Shown in pieces: positions 30,905-42,193 of a stretch of 50,494 bases of DNA. The translations under genes and the position numbers were made by a program. The stretch's first letter is position 1. Each line of letters opens with the position of its first letter. Below the pieces are notes generated by a model. It ran no database searches. It saw nothing but the letters and a program-made list of their open reading frames with translations, and was not told where the DNA came from. The stretch comes from Brachionus plicatilis (Eukaryota > Rotifera > Eurotatoria > Ploima > Brachionidae), in NCBI GenBank assembly GCA_010279815.1, contig QEOQ01000001.1, positions 1,632-52,125 of the forward strand, in the 5' to 3' direction.

Positions 30905-33738
30905 TTTTTTTTTTTTTTTGTGTAAATAAAATTTATTTTTTTTCAAGTTTTTTTAAAAAATTTTTTTTTGATTTTTTTTAACTTCGTATAGCTTACGAAG
31001 AAAATAAACGCTATCATAATTATCCCTTGATATAATTTTCTTGTAGATAAATAAAGTATTTTTCTAATTTTATAAAATTGATTATGTAATTTTATTTTAA
31101 ATGCTTTTCAATGTGCATTTTATTAATATGATTTTCTAAAAAAAGTTCTTTACTTTAATTAATTAAAAATTAATATTGATTAAAAAAATTTGAAACAAAG
31201 AATTTATTATTCTTTTTTTCAACTTTGTTTGTATTTAAATTAAGATTTTTATGAAATAGTCAGCACAGTTTGGTGATCTCTGATATTACTGATCTAAAAT
31301 CTTAATCACTTTGGCAAAGTTTAATTATAATTTTATTTTTTAAATGAACATTTTTTTTTTTAATTTTTATAATTTTTTTTTTTTTTTTTAAACGCTGATG
31401 TGGTTAAAAGAAATTCTTTTTAGTCAGCGTTAGAAAGGAAACAAATTTTAAGAAATCTTAATTTTTAAGTAAAAAATTTTTCTCAATTTATTTAAAGGTT
31501 AATTCAACATTAATTCAATGTTAAGGGGTTTTGAAAAATTAAAAAAATTCTAGCCCAATATTTTAATTTAAATGATTGATTTATGAATTTTTAAGATTTT
31601 GATTAATGAAAATTCTAAAGACCTAAATCTATATGTTATTTTAAAAGAAAAAAAATTTTATTTACTTTTAAATTTAAGAATTGACATGAAAAAAGACATG
31701 GAAATATTTTTTTGGCATTTTATTTAAATCAATAAAATAAAATGTGATTAAAATATCGAATAATTACTCATGAAAAAAGTATTTTAGATTATTTATTTTT
31801 TTTTAAATTGATGAAGAAAATTGGGTAAAATAAATGGCGAAATTATTTTCCTAAAAAAATTTTAATGTAAAATTTTGAGAAAAAATTTTTTTTACTCTAT
31901 TATTAAATCTTTATGAAATTTTAGTAAAACAAAAAATTTTTTTTGGTTTTTCTTTTTTGAGGAACAAAATTTGTTAAATTATTTTTAACAAAAAAAGACA
32001 TGTAAATATTTTTTGGTATTTACAAAAAAATTTTAACCAAAGCAGTCTTTTTAAAAATGTATTAATTTTTTTATTAATTTATTAAATTTTTTATATCTAT
32101 CCTTATATGTGTTTCGAGCAATTTATTCATCGTCATTAAGTTAAATTATAAGATCAAATTATTAGATAGTTTTAAGGTTAAAGGAATTGAGGAAAATCTT
32201 AAATTTAAGTATTAATCGATATTAAAAAAAGAACAAAGATTTTATGGTAAATAAGTTCAGGGTAGATGTATTATTTAAAAAAAATGACAAAAAAAAATTT
32301 TATCAGCTAAAACAAAAGGATCAGTTGTAAGCGGATCAAGGTAAAATTTTCTTTATATTTTAAATGTAACTTAACGTAATTATTCATTAAGATATTTAAT
32401 TGGCATGTTATTTTTAATAAATATTATGAATTACATTTAAAGCTGTGACCTTTTTATTCATACCTTTTTAAGTGAAATTTCGGCTCTGATAAATTTTATA
32501 ACCCACAAGTTACAAAACTTAATCAAAAAAGATACAATTAAATTTTAAGAACAAAAATAAAAATTTTAATGTAAATTATGAGAAAAATATTTTTTTTCGC
32601 TGAATTTTGAGTTGTTCTTAAAATTGAAAAATATTTCAATATTTTTTTAATTAATTTAAAGAAATTTAAAATTTGAGAGAAAGGACCAAAAAAAGTAAAA
32701 TGAATTTGGTTTAAAAAAAATTTATTTTATTCAATTTTGTTAACAATTATTCGTTTAGACTAATAAAAAAAAATTTTAAATGTGATCAATTGTTCTCAAA
32801 ATTAAATACAATTTTTTTTATTAAGTTTTGTGTATTGTGGGTTATAGAATTTTCCAGACCACACTATTTATTTCAATTAAGCCATTTATTATAGACTATT
32901 TTTGTTCATCAATTTAGAAAAAAAAAATTTATCTAAACTATTTTTTTCATGAATAATTTTTTAATTTTTTTATCATTTTTTTTTTAAATTGATTAAAATA
33001 AAGTTTAGTAATATTTCAATTTTTTTTTACATAAAATAAAATATTGTTAGAAAAAATAAACCTATAGGCCAAGCAAAAAAGTTAAATATTTTGGAATATT
33101 TTAAAAATTGATTTTTCTTAGATTTGCAATGAAAATTTTGAATTTTTTTTTTTTAAATAAAAATAATGGAAGTTTATAGATTGACGAGATAATTCCAAAA
33201 AAGTGATCTAGAAAAAGTTCCTAATTGAGAAAAATATTTTGCATATTTTATTCAAGGCAATTTTTTTTCTCAGACTAAATTTTATAACCCACAGTTTACA
33301 AAACTTAATTAAAAAAATGCTGTTTAATTTTAAGAACAATTGGTCTTGTTTGTTTTCTTATAAAAATTTTAATATAAATTTTTAGAAAAAATTTTTTTAA
33401 AATGAATTTTGAGTTTTTTTCAAAATAAAAAAATATTTCATTTATATAATCTTTTTTTTTAATCAATTCAAAAAATTTGGAACTCAAACTAAATAAGAAA
33501 TAAGAAAATTAATAGATTGCCTAAATAATTTTAAAAAAAGTGATCTCAAAAAAAACTTTCTAATTGACAACAAAAATTTTGTATATTTTATTCAAGGCAA
33601 TTTTTTAGCTAGCACTAAATTTTATAAAAAAATTAAAAGAAATTTTTATTTTTACAAGTTTCAAATTTTTTTGAATAATTAAAAATTACCAAAATAAAAA
33701 ATTAAAAACAAATTTTTTTTTTTTTTTTTTGTCTCTAG
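30905..33738. other. AT-rich region 5' of ADSL with degenerate repeats
   Basis: No gene recognised. It must hold the missing first exon and promoter of ADSL, but the tiny exon could not be located. Internal repeats are described separately (32490-32854, 33270-33480). Confidence 0.5.
32490..32854. repeat. Inverted-repeat unit, possible MITE
   Basis: The left side TTTTATAACCCACAAG followed by TTACAAAACTTAAT pairs with the right side ATTAAGTTTTGTGTATTGTG then GGTTATAGAATTT. A third, direct copy of the left arm is at 33270-33480 (TTTTATAACCCACAGTTTAC). The copies are degenerate and AT-rich, and the borders are approximate. Confidence 0.5.
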
Positions 33739-35183
33739 TGAACACCGATCAGCATGTAAAGTACGAGTCTCCATTGGGCTCGCGGTACGCTAGCAAAGAA
33801 ATGCTCGAATTGTTCAGCAGCTTTAAACGCATTCGAACATGGCGTCTCCTCTGGTTGTATTTGGCCAAGGCACAAAAATCTCTCGGTCTGACCATAACCG
33901 ATGAGCAAATTGACCAAATGGAACAAAACTTGGACAACATTGACTTTGCATATGCTCAACAAGAAGAGAGGCTAATCCGGCATGACGTAATGGCCCATGT
34001 GCACACATTTGCCAAGTGCTGTCCACTAGCAGGACCCATAATTCACCTGGGCGCCACTTCATGCTACGTCACCGACAATGCCGACCTGATCATCGTCAAA
34101 CAGGGCTTTCAATATCTGCTTGCCAAGCTGGCATCCTCCATCAACTCGCTGAGCAGCTTTTGTCTCAAGCACAAAGACCTGCCATGTCTTGGCTACACTC
34201 ATCTTCAGCCCGCCCAGCTCACCACTGTGGGAAAAAGAGCCAGTCTCTGGCTCCAGGACTTGTGCTTTGACTTCGAAAGCATTGAGAGTGCAATGAACAG
34301 GCTGAGATTCCGCGGTGTCAAAGGAACCACTGGAACCCAGGCCAGTTTCATGGAGTTGTTCAGCAACGACCATCAAAAAGTAAAGAGCCTCGACCAACTA
34401 GTGACCCAAATGGCCGGTTTTCAAAATTGCCTCATGCTCAGTGGACAGACCTATACCAGAAAAATGGACATTGATATCCTGGGTGTCCTGAGCTCATTTG
34501 GCGCCACTGTTCACAAAATATGCACTGACATCCGGCTGCTGGCTAGTTTCAAGGAGCTTGAGGAGCCGTTCGAGAAGCAACAAGTGGGATCCAGTGCCAT
34601 GCCGTACAAACGCAACCCCATGCGAAGTGAACGCGCCTGCTCTCTGGCCAGACACTTGATGATGCTGGTGAACGATGCTCTGGCAACCTATTCAGTCCAG
34701 TGGATGGAGAGGACCCTGGATGACTCGGCCATTAGGCGGATATCGCTGTCAGAGGCGTTCTTGTGCGCCGATGCATGCGTGATCATACTGGAGAATGTTT
34801 TCCAAGGAATGGTTGTCTATCCGAAGGTGATTGAGGCTCGGATAGGCCAAGAGCTGCCGTTCATGGCCACAGAGAATGTGCTCATGGAAATGGTGAAGAG
34901 TGGGGGCGCTGATCGCCAAGAGTGTCACGAAAGAATTCGTGTGCTGTCCCAAGAGGCGGCAAAAAATGTCAAACAAGAAGGCTTGAAAAACAATTTGATA
35001 GAGTTGATCAAAAGTGATGATTATTTTAGGCCAATTCATGGCAAAATAGATGGTATGATGGATGCCAGAAAGTTTATTGGAAGGGCTGATGTTCAAGTGG
35101 AAGAGTTTGTCAACCAAGTTGTTGGACCCATTTTGCTAAAGTACAAGCATGTTGATTTTGATCAGTCTCAGTTGTTGATTTAG
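33739..35183 (+). CDS. ADSL: Adenylosuccinate lyase, main exon (5' end missing)
   Basis: A cytosolic enzyme of purine synthesis that splits SAICAR and adenylosuccinate, releasing fumarate. The sequence is open from 33739 to a TAG at 35183 and covers nearly all of the human protein (484 aa). The fumarase/aspartase-superfamily signature is present ([15 protein letters not shown]), as are [21 protein letters not shown] and [15 protein letters not shown]. There is no ATG at the front. The exon follows a pyrimidine tract and TAG acceptor, so the first codons lie in an upstream exon I could not find. All the rest is one exon. Its base composition is far more GC-rich than its surroundings. AATAAA follows the stop by about 50 bp. 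A copy of its last 190 bp is at 42145-42914. Confidence 0.95.
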
Positions 35184-35341
35184 ATTTTTAATTTTGAATT
35201 AGTTTTTTGTTGTCTGCTAAAATGTCAACACAAATAAATAGTCAAAAATTTTGTTTATATTTTTTTTCTGTGGCTTAAATGATCAGTATTTTAAATAAAT
35301 TAATTTGGAAATGATACTAGTTAAATATGGATGGCAATTAC

Positions 35342-36394
35342 CAGAGTTGTTTAAAAGTCACAAAAAAAAATCCGTCCAAGTCATTAATGTAAAATTCCAA
35401 GTTTGGACTTGAAAATTAAAAAAAAAAAGTCCAAGTCCAGGTTGCTAGATCAGGCTTCATATCAAAAAATTTATATACCGTAAAACCTTGCAAACTACCC
35501 CGGGGTTAAAGTGTGTAATTTGCTATAGCCCCCCCACCATAATATATGATATAACCCCATGGGTTAAAAAAAAAAAATTCTGTATTACACCGGGGTTGTA
35601 TTAAAAAATTAATTAAAATTCTTATAATAATACTAACAGATTTTCAGTATAACCCCATAGGATAATTATAATAATTATAATATTGTCTCCTGGGATTGCA
35701 TTATTAAAAATAACACACACCCATGAGCTTAAAATTTTTAGAAATTTGCAAAATTTAAAGTCAAGTCAAGTTAAATAGAACGTATTTTTTTTATTAATAT
35801 TTTAATTCTCTTCTAAAATTTTGACTTAAATAAATTTACTTAAAAACTAACATGAAAAGTCCACAACTACCACCACGACTTTGACGATGATGAAGATGAT
35901 GAAGATAATTCAGACACAGAAATGGCTTAGTTTTTGTAAAATATTAAAACATTGTATTGTTATAATTTCTCTTTTTTTAATATTTTTTTTTAATTTTTTT
36001 ATTAATTTTTTTTCAAAAGTACCGAAATTTTCTTTAAAAGCCCAGTCAAAAATTAAACTTTTTTCCGTATAACCCCATCAATTTAGATAAATAATTTCAA
36101 TATAAGCCCGGGCTTCTAATTTATTTGTTTTTTTAAATAATTTTACAAAATAAATTGCTGTTAAATTATAACCCCCCCCCCATTTTCTCGTTCGAACCCC
36201 ATGGGGTAGTTTGCAAGGTTTTACGGTATAGATTTGATTTAATAAATTTGCCATATATCAGAATTTTCTTGCAATTTTAGCATAAATTTCTTCTTCAGTA
36301 TTCAAAATTTAAAAGCCTGAACTTGGACTTTTGAATGAAAATTTTAAAAAAAGTTCCTGACTTCGACTTGACTTGAGACTTTTAAACAACTCTG
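35342..36394. mobile_element. hAT-type element with nested pogo-like element
   Basis: The ends are CAGAGTTGTTTAAAAGTCA and GACTTTTAAACAACTCTG, the family of 7517-8614, with subterminal AAGTCCAAGTC and CTTGACTTGAG words. The expected 8-bp duplication is not preserved. The centre is taken up by the element at 35477-36226. Confidence 0.75.
35477..36226. mobile_element. Pogo/Tigger-like element remnant
   Basis: The inverted ends are CCGTAAAACCTTGCAAACTA and complement, with TA outside and runs of CCCC/GGGG unusual for this DNA. One reading frame around 35840-35930 ends in an acidic tail (FDDDEDDEDNSDTEMA, stop), which resembles the C-terminus of pogo/Tigger transposases. The rest of the transposase is deleted. 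Confidence 0.65.
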
Positions 36395-36984
36395 GTACCT
36401 GTAATGCATAAATAATTACTTTTTGTTCAAAATAATTAGTTTATGTCAACAAAAAAATTTCTTATAGATAAAGTTGAAAATTAAGTGGAAAATTTCTTAT
36501 AAATTCTTAGCTAATTAGAATAAAAACTTATTATTTATTTATTAAAAATATAGTTCGGGTTATACCCTGACAGTTTGGAAAGGATCTTAGTACTTCCTTT
36601 CAGCCAAATGTTTTTAGTTCAAACTAAAAAAAAAAGGCTTATATTTTTTGGGGGTGACAAATTAAATTTTTTTAAGATGACAAAAATAACTAAAAGTGGT
36701 GACTAATTTAATTTGTTTTAGCTGAATATAAAAAACTAATTATTCTGACAAAAAAACTAAACGACTGACAAATTTATATATTGAGATGACTTTTTTATAA
36801 TTTTTCACTGACAAAATAAAACCTTATTTGTAGACAAAAAAAAACTAATTTTAGTGACGAAAATATTTATTTAAATGACATAATATATAATATTATAAAA
36901 AAATATAAACGATTAATTTATTTTTGTTTTTTTTCCCTGAGTTGTTGATTACTTTGGTCTTCCTCATTTTCTTGGTAAATCCAC

Positions 36985-37250
36985 TGTAGTTTCGACTGTA
37001 GCTTGTACTGTAGCTTCAGTAACATATTCTTTCGCAATGACTGAATCGCTAGGAGGCTCTTGTTCGACTACTGCTTGCTCGGGATTGGATTCATTTTCTG
37101 AACTGCTCAAATCACAATCATTTTGGTAAAACAGAGCTGCTTTTTGTTTGTTTTGGTCTGCCTCTTTTGCCGTTCTACATCTTCATGGTCTATATCAAGC
37201 ATTGTGTCCTCTTCATTGAAATTGGGAACTACTGATTTAGTGCTAGACAT
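36985..37250 (-). pseudogene. Frameshifted acidic ORF
   Basis: Starts ATG at 37250 (MSSTKSVVPNFNEEDTMLDI, basic KRQTKTNKKQ). A shift to another frame at about 37130 continues as NDCDLSSSENESNPEQ and EATVQATVETTVDLPRK to a stop. The composition is like an N-terminal disordered tail of a transposon protein. Not recognised. It lies inside the TGACAAA-armed element. Confidence 0.4.
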
Positions 37251-37321
37251 TTTTTATTTCTTATCGATAAGTATTTATTTTTTTGCTTTATATGGAAGAG
37301 AAAATTGTTTTATATGATAAG

Positions 37322-37590
37322 TATTTATTTATTTATTTATTTGTATATCTGTATTGAGCTAAAGCTCCTTCAGATTAAATAAGAAAAAAAAATAAAAAAT
37401 TAAAATAAAGTTAATAAAATAAAATAAAAAAAAAATTAAGAAAAAAATAAAGTTAAAATAATAAAACTTAAAAAGTAGATAAATATCAAAATTAAAATTA
37501 GATAAATTTTGACAGAAAGTAACAGAATACATATTTTAAATATTTGATGATGCAGGAAACAAACAAGAAATAGTAAGGTAGCATTTGGTT
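37322..37590 (-). mobile_element. Short retroposon unit, copy A
   Basis: Minus strand: starts TGCTACCTTACTATTTCTTG, then an AT-rich body, then CTGAAGGAGCTTTAGCTC and an AAAT-repeat tail. Same start and end as 49110-49377 (-) and, more diverged, 49971-50190 (+). Confidence 0.7.
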
Positions 37591-37984
37591 GATATTCTGG
37601 GGTTTTTGGCATTTCATCCACATTTTCATCAGTGTTTGTTTGAATTTCTTCTTGTTCTATAAAGAGCTCCCTGTAGTCAATTTTTTGTCTTTCTATCGAC
37701 TTCAATATCTCAGCTATGGTACATTTATGTGTCATATGACCTTTTTGATGACATTTTTCGCATAAGGATTCCTTAGCCGGACATTTTGCTACATTATGAT
37801 TTTCATCGTCACAAAAATAGCATTTAGGCTTTTGACCAACAATAAAGACTGCACATCTTAACCCAAAAATATTAGCGGGACCAGAAAGGTTTTTGATTAT
37901 ATTTTCCGTCTGTTTTGGGTAAGAAATTTTCACCCTTTTAACTCCATTTTTTAGAGGTCTATCTTTATAATAGTCATTAGTCAT
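37436..37984 (-). CDS. CCHC zinc-knuckle protein, retrotransposon gag-like fragment
   Basis: ATG at 37984. Two CCHC knuckles are clear: CYFCDDENHNVAKC and CEKCHQKGHMTHKC (C-x2-C-x4-H-x4-C). The segment before them (VKRVKISYPKQTENI, FGLRCAVFIVGQKPK) resembles the RNA-binding part of non-LTR retrotransposon ORF1. After an acidic stretch ending near PEYQPN the frame runs into the retroposon tail unit (37322-37590), giving a meaningless hydrophobic end. So it is a gag/ORF1-like protein truncated by an insertion rather than a host gene. No reverse transcriptase is attached. Confidence 0.6.
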   Translation of the reverse strand: MTNDYYKDRPLKNGVKRVKISYPKQTENIIKNLSGPANIFGLRCAVFIVGQKPKCYFCDDENHNVAKCPAKESLCEKCHQKGHMTHKCTIAEILKSIERQKIDYRELFIEQEEIQTNTDENVDEMPKTPEYQPNATLLFLVCFLHHQIFKICILLLSVKIYLILILIFIYFLSFIILTLFFS

Positions 37985-38526
37985 TAATTAAATCAGTCAC
38001 CATTTTTTTGGTTAATCTGTCATCCCGAAAATATTTAATTTGTCGGTCAATTAGTTTATCTGTCAGTCAGTTAGTTTAATTGTCACTCAATTAGTTTAAT
38101 TATCAGTGAAGTAGTTTTTTTGTCAGTAAATTTAGTCTTTTTTGTCAGTTAAATAGGAATTTTTTTGTCAGTCCATTAAATGATGGCCAAAAAAAAATTA
38201 AATAAATACAATATTTCAATTAAAATAAATGCATTTTATGAAATTTCATAAACTACCAAAAATTCTAAGTTTTGAAGAATTTAAATGTTATATACTTAAA
38301 AGCATCAAATAAACTACCTTAAGTCTAATTTGGTTAGTTTTACAATGTATAAGCATCGTTTAAACCATCAAATGCCCCTAAAATATGGATTTTGTGTGAA
38401 TAAAAATTGTTACAATTTTGGCCAATATCCTCATAGTGTAAAGCTGTGTATTTGCCATGAAACATCGCGATAACTCAGGCTCAAAACAAAGAAGTACAAA
38501 AAACAAAAATAAGATATAAAAGAAGC

Positions 38527-38711
38527 CAGAGCTTTAATTGGGACCGACCAAAACATGTTTTACAAATTGTAGCAACTGATGCATTTTTTTAATATCCCAA
38601 GTTCACAATTTTCTCAATTTTCAGATTTATTGCAGAGTTTTGCAGAATCAGTATATTGGTGGTACAAAGGATGTATCAGTTTATTTTAGTCGGAACGAAT
38701 TAAAGCTCTAG
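38527..38711. mobile_element. Small MITE
   Basis: The ends CCAGAGCTTTAATTGGGACC and TCGGAACGAATTAAAGCTCT pair as inverted repeats with two or three mismatches, 185 bp apart. No coding sequence. Target duplication not determined. Confidence 0.55.
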
Positions 38712-38966
38712 CGTTTTTTATTTTTTGTTTTTTTTTTTTTTAATTAAATTCAAAATGCCGTAAAATAAACAATTTATTATTTTCGAGGATTAAAAATGGA
38801 CGTCAATTGTCCATTGAAAATTGAAAATTAAAAATTGTCCATTTCCCTTAAAAATTGATTATAATGATAAAAGATTCGGAAATGTCGGAAATTTTTAAAA
38901 AAAAAAAATGTTTTTTTGCTTGAATAAATGTAAGCAATATTTATTTTATTTTGTTATTTTATTATA

Positions 38967-39497
38967 CAGTCGAACGTTTTGACGAATCACTCCGTTCTAA
39001 AAAAACGTGTTTGTTATAACTAGGTTCGTTATATAGAGGTTTCATTTATGAATGAATGGGAAAAAAATTAAAAAAATTTTATGGTTCCAAAAATTTCAGG
39101 TTAATTATTTATTTAAAATATTAAAGTTAATAATCGCAATTTTAGTATTGATATCAATAATTTTTCTTCTTTTTGCTTGATTATTTATCGATTGATTGTT
39201 CATTTTTAATGATTTATCTATTTAATTGTCTTTTTCATACTTTTTTCAAGACATTAATTAGTTGTTCTTAAGTCAATTAACTTTTTTTCGCAAATACGTT
39301 TTATCGAGGTTTATTTTAATTAAGATTTGTTACACAGTGTAATTTTCTGTTTATCTACTAAAGAGGTTTCGTAATAAAGAGATTTTCGTTATAAAGAGGT
39401 TTTTATCAAAATGCATTTAGTTTAATTAGTTCTTTTTTTTCGAACGTTATATAGAGGTTTACGTTACAAAGAGGTTCGTTATAACGAGGTTCGACTG
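38967..39497. mobile_element. Pogo-type MITE
   Basis: About 530 bp. It begins CAGTCGAACGTTTTGACGAA and ends GTTATAACGAGGTTCGACTG, with TA on both sides. The subterminal words TTCGTTATATAGAGGTTT, GTTATAAAGAGGTTTT and ACGTTACAAAGAGGTTCG repeat. CAGTCGAACCTCGTTATAAC-type ends with a TA duplication are characteristic of pogo/Tigger-derived MITEs. Confidence 0.8.
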
Positions 39498-39999
39498 TAC
39501 TTCTTTTGATAGTATTTTATTAAATATATGGTTTGGATTAAAATTGGGCGAGAAAGGCCTTTCTAAAAGTTTAATTTTTGAAAAGAACTCATATATTCAG
39601 AAGACCATTACTTTGTTAATACTTCATTTTTTTCAATCTGTTAAAGATTTGGAAAATTAAGTTGATCAGCTTCATAAAGAGGACCTATTAATCGAAATTA
39701 ATAAAAAGTAAGTTAGGTACTCTTCAAGTCAAACTTTTACAAATTATTTTATTTATTTTGTAAAAAAACCTTGCAAACTTTTTTCGGTGTACAGTAAACA
39801 TCTCATTTCTATAGGCTTGTCGAAGACTAAAATTACACTCTTTATTTAACTTATTCATAGATAAATATTATTTTTGAATACATTGAAATATAGAAATATA
39901 GCTAAAGAGAACACTGTTATTCTAAAGAACAATTGTATGAAAAAATAATTTGTTCATTTACACCGTTGTTTGAATTTTCCTTTTCCTTTTCATTTTCCT
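39498..39999. other. Intergenic, nothing recognised
   Basis: AT-rich with no supported gene. ACCTTGCAAACTTTTTTCGG near 39768 recalls the end of the 35477-36226 element but has no partner. Confidence 0.4.
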
Positions 40000-40035
40000 T
40001 TTTATTAAGCTTAGCTGCTGCTAAGCTTAATAAAA
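40000..40035. other. Perfect hairpin
   Basis: TTTTATTAAGCTTAGC, loop TGCT, GCTAAGCTTAATAAAA: a 16-bp perfect inverted repeat 3' of the glycosyltransferase gene, preceded by a CCTTTT-rich stretch. It could be a residual transposon end or a 3'-end structure. Function unknown. Confidence 0.6.
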
Positions 40036-40180
40036 TTACTATTTGAATAATTATTATTTAATAATTACTATTTGAATTTGATGCTAAATATTCGACAGTG
40101 ACAGAATAATATGCTTTATTTAAGAAAAATCGTAAAAAAGAAAAATTAAAAAGTAAATTTTTTTTAATTAAATATTAAAT

Positions 40181-41200
40181 CTAAAGGTAATTAATCACTA
40201 TTTTTGTTGTTAGATTATAATTCGAAAAAGGCAAACTCAACCAATCCCATCTGTACCATTTCATATAATCAATTACCCATTCCCATCCTCTGAATTGTGT
40301 GAAATTATTTCCTAAGCAATTAAAATGAATGGCTCCAAAAAATAGACCAGTTCCATCTTTATGGTTTTTACGAGGTTTTACCCCAAAAAATTTTCGACAT
40401 TTACTTAAATTCCATGAAGTATCTAATTCTTTAAAAAGTTTTGGAAAAACATAATTTAATGCATAAAAATAGTCTTGATCACTTCCTAGTCTTTTTTTTA
40501 CTGAAAAATATTTGTTATTTTTATCGTATCCAAAAACAGTTTTTGCTGCAATTAAACCTTTTTTTTTTAAGAGAAGAGTGTTTCGTGATTTTTCCATATC
40601 CCATAAAAAGATACAGGAACAAATATGGTTTGGACCTTTTTTCCAGTTAGATTCTCTTGTTAATGAAAAAATTGTTTCATCATCAAAATTTTTAAAATCA
40701 TTATATAACAAAATTGGATCAGAACCGAGAATCATATCCGTATCGATAAAAATTGTTTTTTTTGTTGCTGGAAAATATTCGTCCAAAAATAATTTGCTCA
40801 TACCCCACAATCCTGAATGATGAACAATAGGTATTTTTAGATTATCACATTTTCTCTTGATATCTTCCAAATTAATTATTTTAAAATTTACAGTTAGTCT
40901 AGGATATGCGAAAACCATTTCATTTTCAAAAATTCTTTTTAAAAAATGTTTGCTTTCTTCATCTGTTGCAATGTTTAAAACAATGTTTGAAGTTCTTTTA
41001 AGTAAAATTGATTTTATTAATAAAACTGTTTCTTCAGTGGTTGTTCTCATTCCGCCTGATAAAATTGTAATATATATTGTTGAGTTGTCAATATTTTTTA
41101 CATTTAGAGTTTCAGAAGATGTAATTTTATCGAAATTGCTTAAATAAGAATATATTAAAACAACATTTATAAACAAACAAAAAAAAAAAATTTTTTTCAT
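40181..41200 (-). CDS. GT8-type glycosyltransferase, type II membrane protein
   Basis: A single-exon gene of 339 aa. An N-terminal Lys-Lys followed by about 18 hydrophobic residues (IFFFCLFINVVLIYSYL) forms a signal anchor, so a Golgi-lumenal enzyme is expected. The GT-A fold is indicated by the start of the domain (IYITILSGG), the metal-binding DxD in TIFIDTDMILGSDP, then SDQDYFYAL and a late His in FGAIHFNC. The order resembles the glucoside/xyloside xylosyltransferase branch of GT8 (DxD, then QD, then W-N-x-C, then His). The donor sugar and acceptor cannot be read from the sequence. Coding DNA is as AT-rich as its surroundings, in contrast to ADSL. The absence of introns could mean retroposition or transfer, or just a small gene. 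Confidence 0.75.
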   Translation of the reverse strand: MKKIFFFCLFINVVLIYSYLSNFDKITSSETLNVKNIDNSTIYITILSGGMRTTTEETVLLIKSILLKRTSNIVLNIATDEESKHFLKRIFENEMVFAYPRLTVNFKIINLEDIKRKCDNLKIPIVHHSGLWGMSKLFLDEYFPATKKTIFIDTDMILGSDPILLYNDFKNFDDETIFSLTRESNWKKGPNHICSCIFLWDMEKSRNTLLLKKKGLIAAKTVFGYDKNNKYFSVKKRLGSDQDYFYALNYVFPKLFKELDTSWNLSKCRKFFGVKPRKNHKDGTGLFFGAIHFNCLGNNFTQFRGWEWVIDYMKWYRWDWLSLPFSNYNLTTKIVINYL

Positions 41201-41332
41201 ATTTAAAAATAAACTTCGAAAAACGCTTATCTATTATAATTTATAAAAAAAAACATACCAAAATCAAAATTTATTATAAATTGTCTTGCAAAAAAATTTA
41301 TTTTAAAAATTTATATTCAATTCTATTACAAA
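41200..41332. repeat. Direct repeat A, copy 1
   Basis: About 130 bp immediately upstream of the glycosyltransferase start (AATAAACTTCGAAAAACGCT to TATATTCAATTCTATTA). It is repeated at 42022-42146 with few changes. Probably part of a segmental duplication that copied the gene's upstream flank. Confidence 0.85.
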
Positions 41333-41861
41333 AGAAAAACTGGTTAAATTTTTCAACAAAAAACTATACTAAATTCCTGATTTAGCCATTAATTCAAAAA
41401 AATTTTGGAATTCAAATGAATAATTACAATTTGTTTAAAATTGAATTCATAAGATACGAGATAGAAAAAAGAAGGAACAAAATTAACTTTTCAATCTGCA
41501 TAAAGACTTGGCAAAATTATGTTCCTTAAATTTAATTTATATGTAATTTTGTAATTTGGTACATTACAAAATTGATACATAATTTTAAATGCTAAATCCT
41601 TTCGAAAGTATACTTTTAATGAAATTTTTTTTTAAGAATTTTTAGAAGTATATTCTTACCTTTTTATTCAGAATCATGGAATATATATTAAGAAATTTCA
41701 AGATTTCTGGTAATGATAACAAGAATTATGAAAATTTTTATAAATAAAGAAATTAAGTGATAAAATGTTAATTTCTGATAAGCTTTTTGGAGCATTAGAT
41801 AAACAAAAATTTGTAAAAAAATGTCAAAATATTCACTAAAGGAGATTTTTTGATAAGAATA
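41333..41861. other. Unique spacer between repeats A and B
   Basis: AT-rich, no gene seen. In the second repeat block this interval is replaced by the ADSL fragment. Confidence 0.6.
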
Positions 41862-41993
41862 TTATTCATATAAACATTCAAAAGATTAAATAAAAAGTTT
41901 GCAAGAATTTAGGAAAATGATAAATATCAAAATTTTTAATAAATAAACAAACAATTAAACAATTTTTTTATCAATCTTAAATATTTAAAGCAA
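41862..41993. repeat. Direct repeat B, copy 1
   Basis: About 130 bp (CATTCAAAAGATTAAATAAA through ATTTTTTTATCAATCTTAAA), repeated at 42915-43048. Confidence 0.85.
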
Positions 41994-42021
41994 GTAAATA
42001 AAATAATTTACAAAACAATAT

Positions 42022-42146
42022 TTAAAAATAAACTTCAAAAAACGCTTATCTATTATAATTTATATAAAAAAATATACAAAAATCAAAATTTACTAGAAAT
42101 AGTCTTTCAAAAAAATTTATTTAAAAATTTATATTCAATTCTATTA
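42022..42146. repeat. Direct repeat A, copy 2
   Basis: Second copy of 41200-41332. It ends exactly where the ADSL-derived sequence starts (TAGAGTTGATC). Confidence 0.85.
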
Positions 42147-42193
42147 GAGTTGATCAAAAGTGATGATTTTTTTAGGCCAATTCATGGCAAAAT

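Larger units (their letters stand above)
36655..38180. mobile_element. Element with inverted arms of short TGACAAA repeats
   Basis: The left arm (about 36655-36895) repeats CTGACAAA/TGACAAATTAA words. The right arm (about 38003-38180) repeats the complement (TTAGTTTAATTGTCAGTCA). Arms made of short direct repeats in opposite orientation are a foldback-like arrangement. Between them lie a broken acidic reading frame, a CCHC-finger frame and a retroposon tail. The exact ends are uncertain. Confidence 0.5.

Noticed and set aside
30402..30946. Reverse-strand frames over PRCC
   Set aside because: Antisense of a clear PRCC coding sequence.
33735..35117. Long reading frames on the reverse strand and other frames of ADSL
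   Set aside because: Shadow frames caused by the higher GC content of the ADSL coding exon. None has domain-like sequence.
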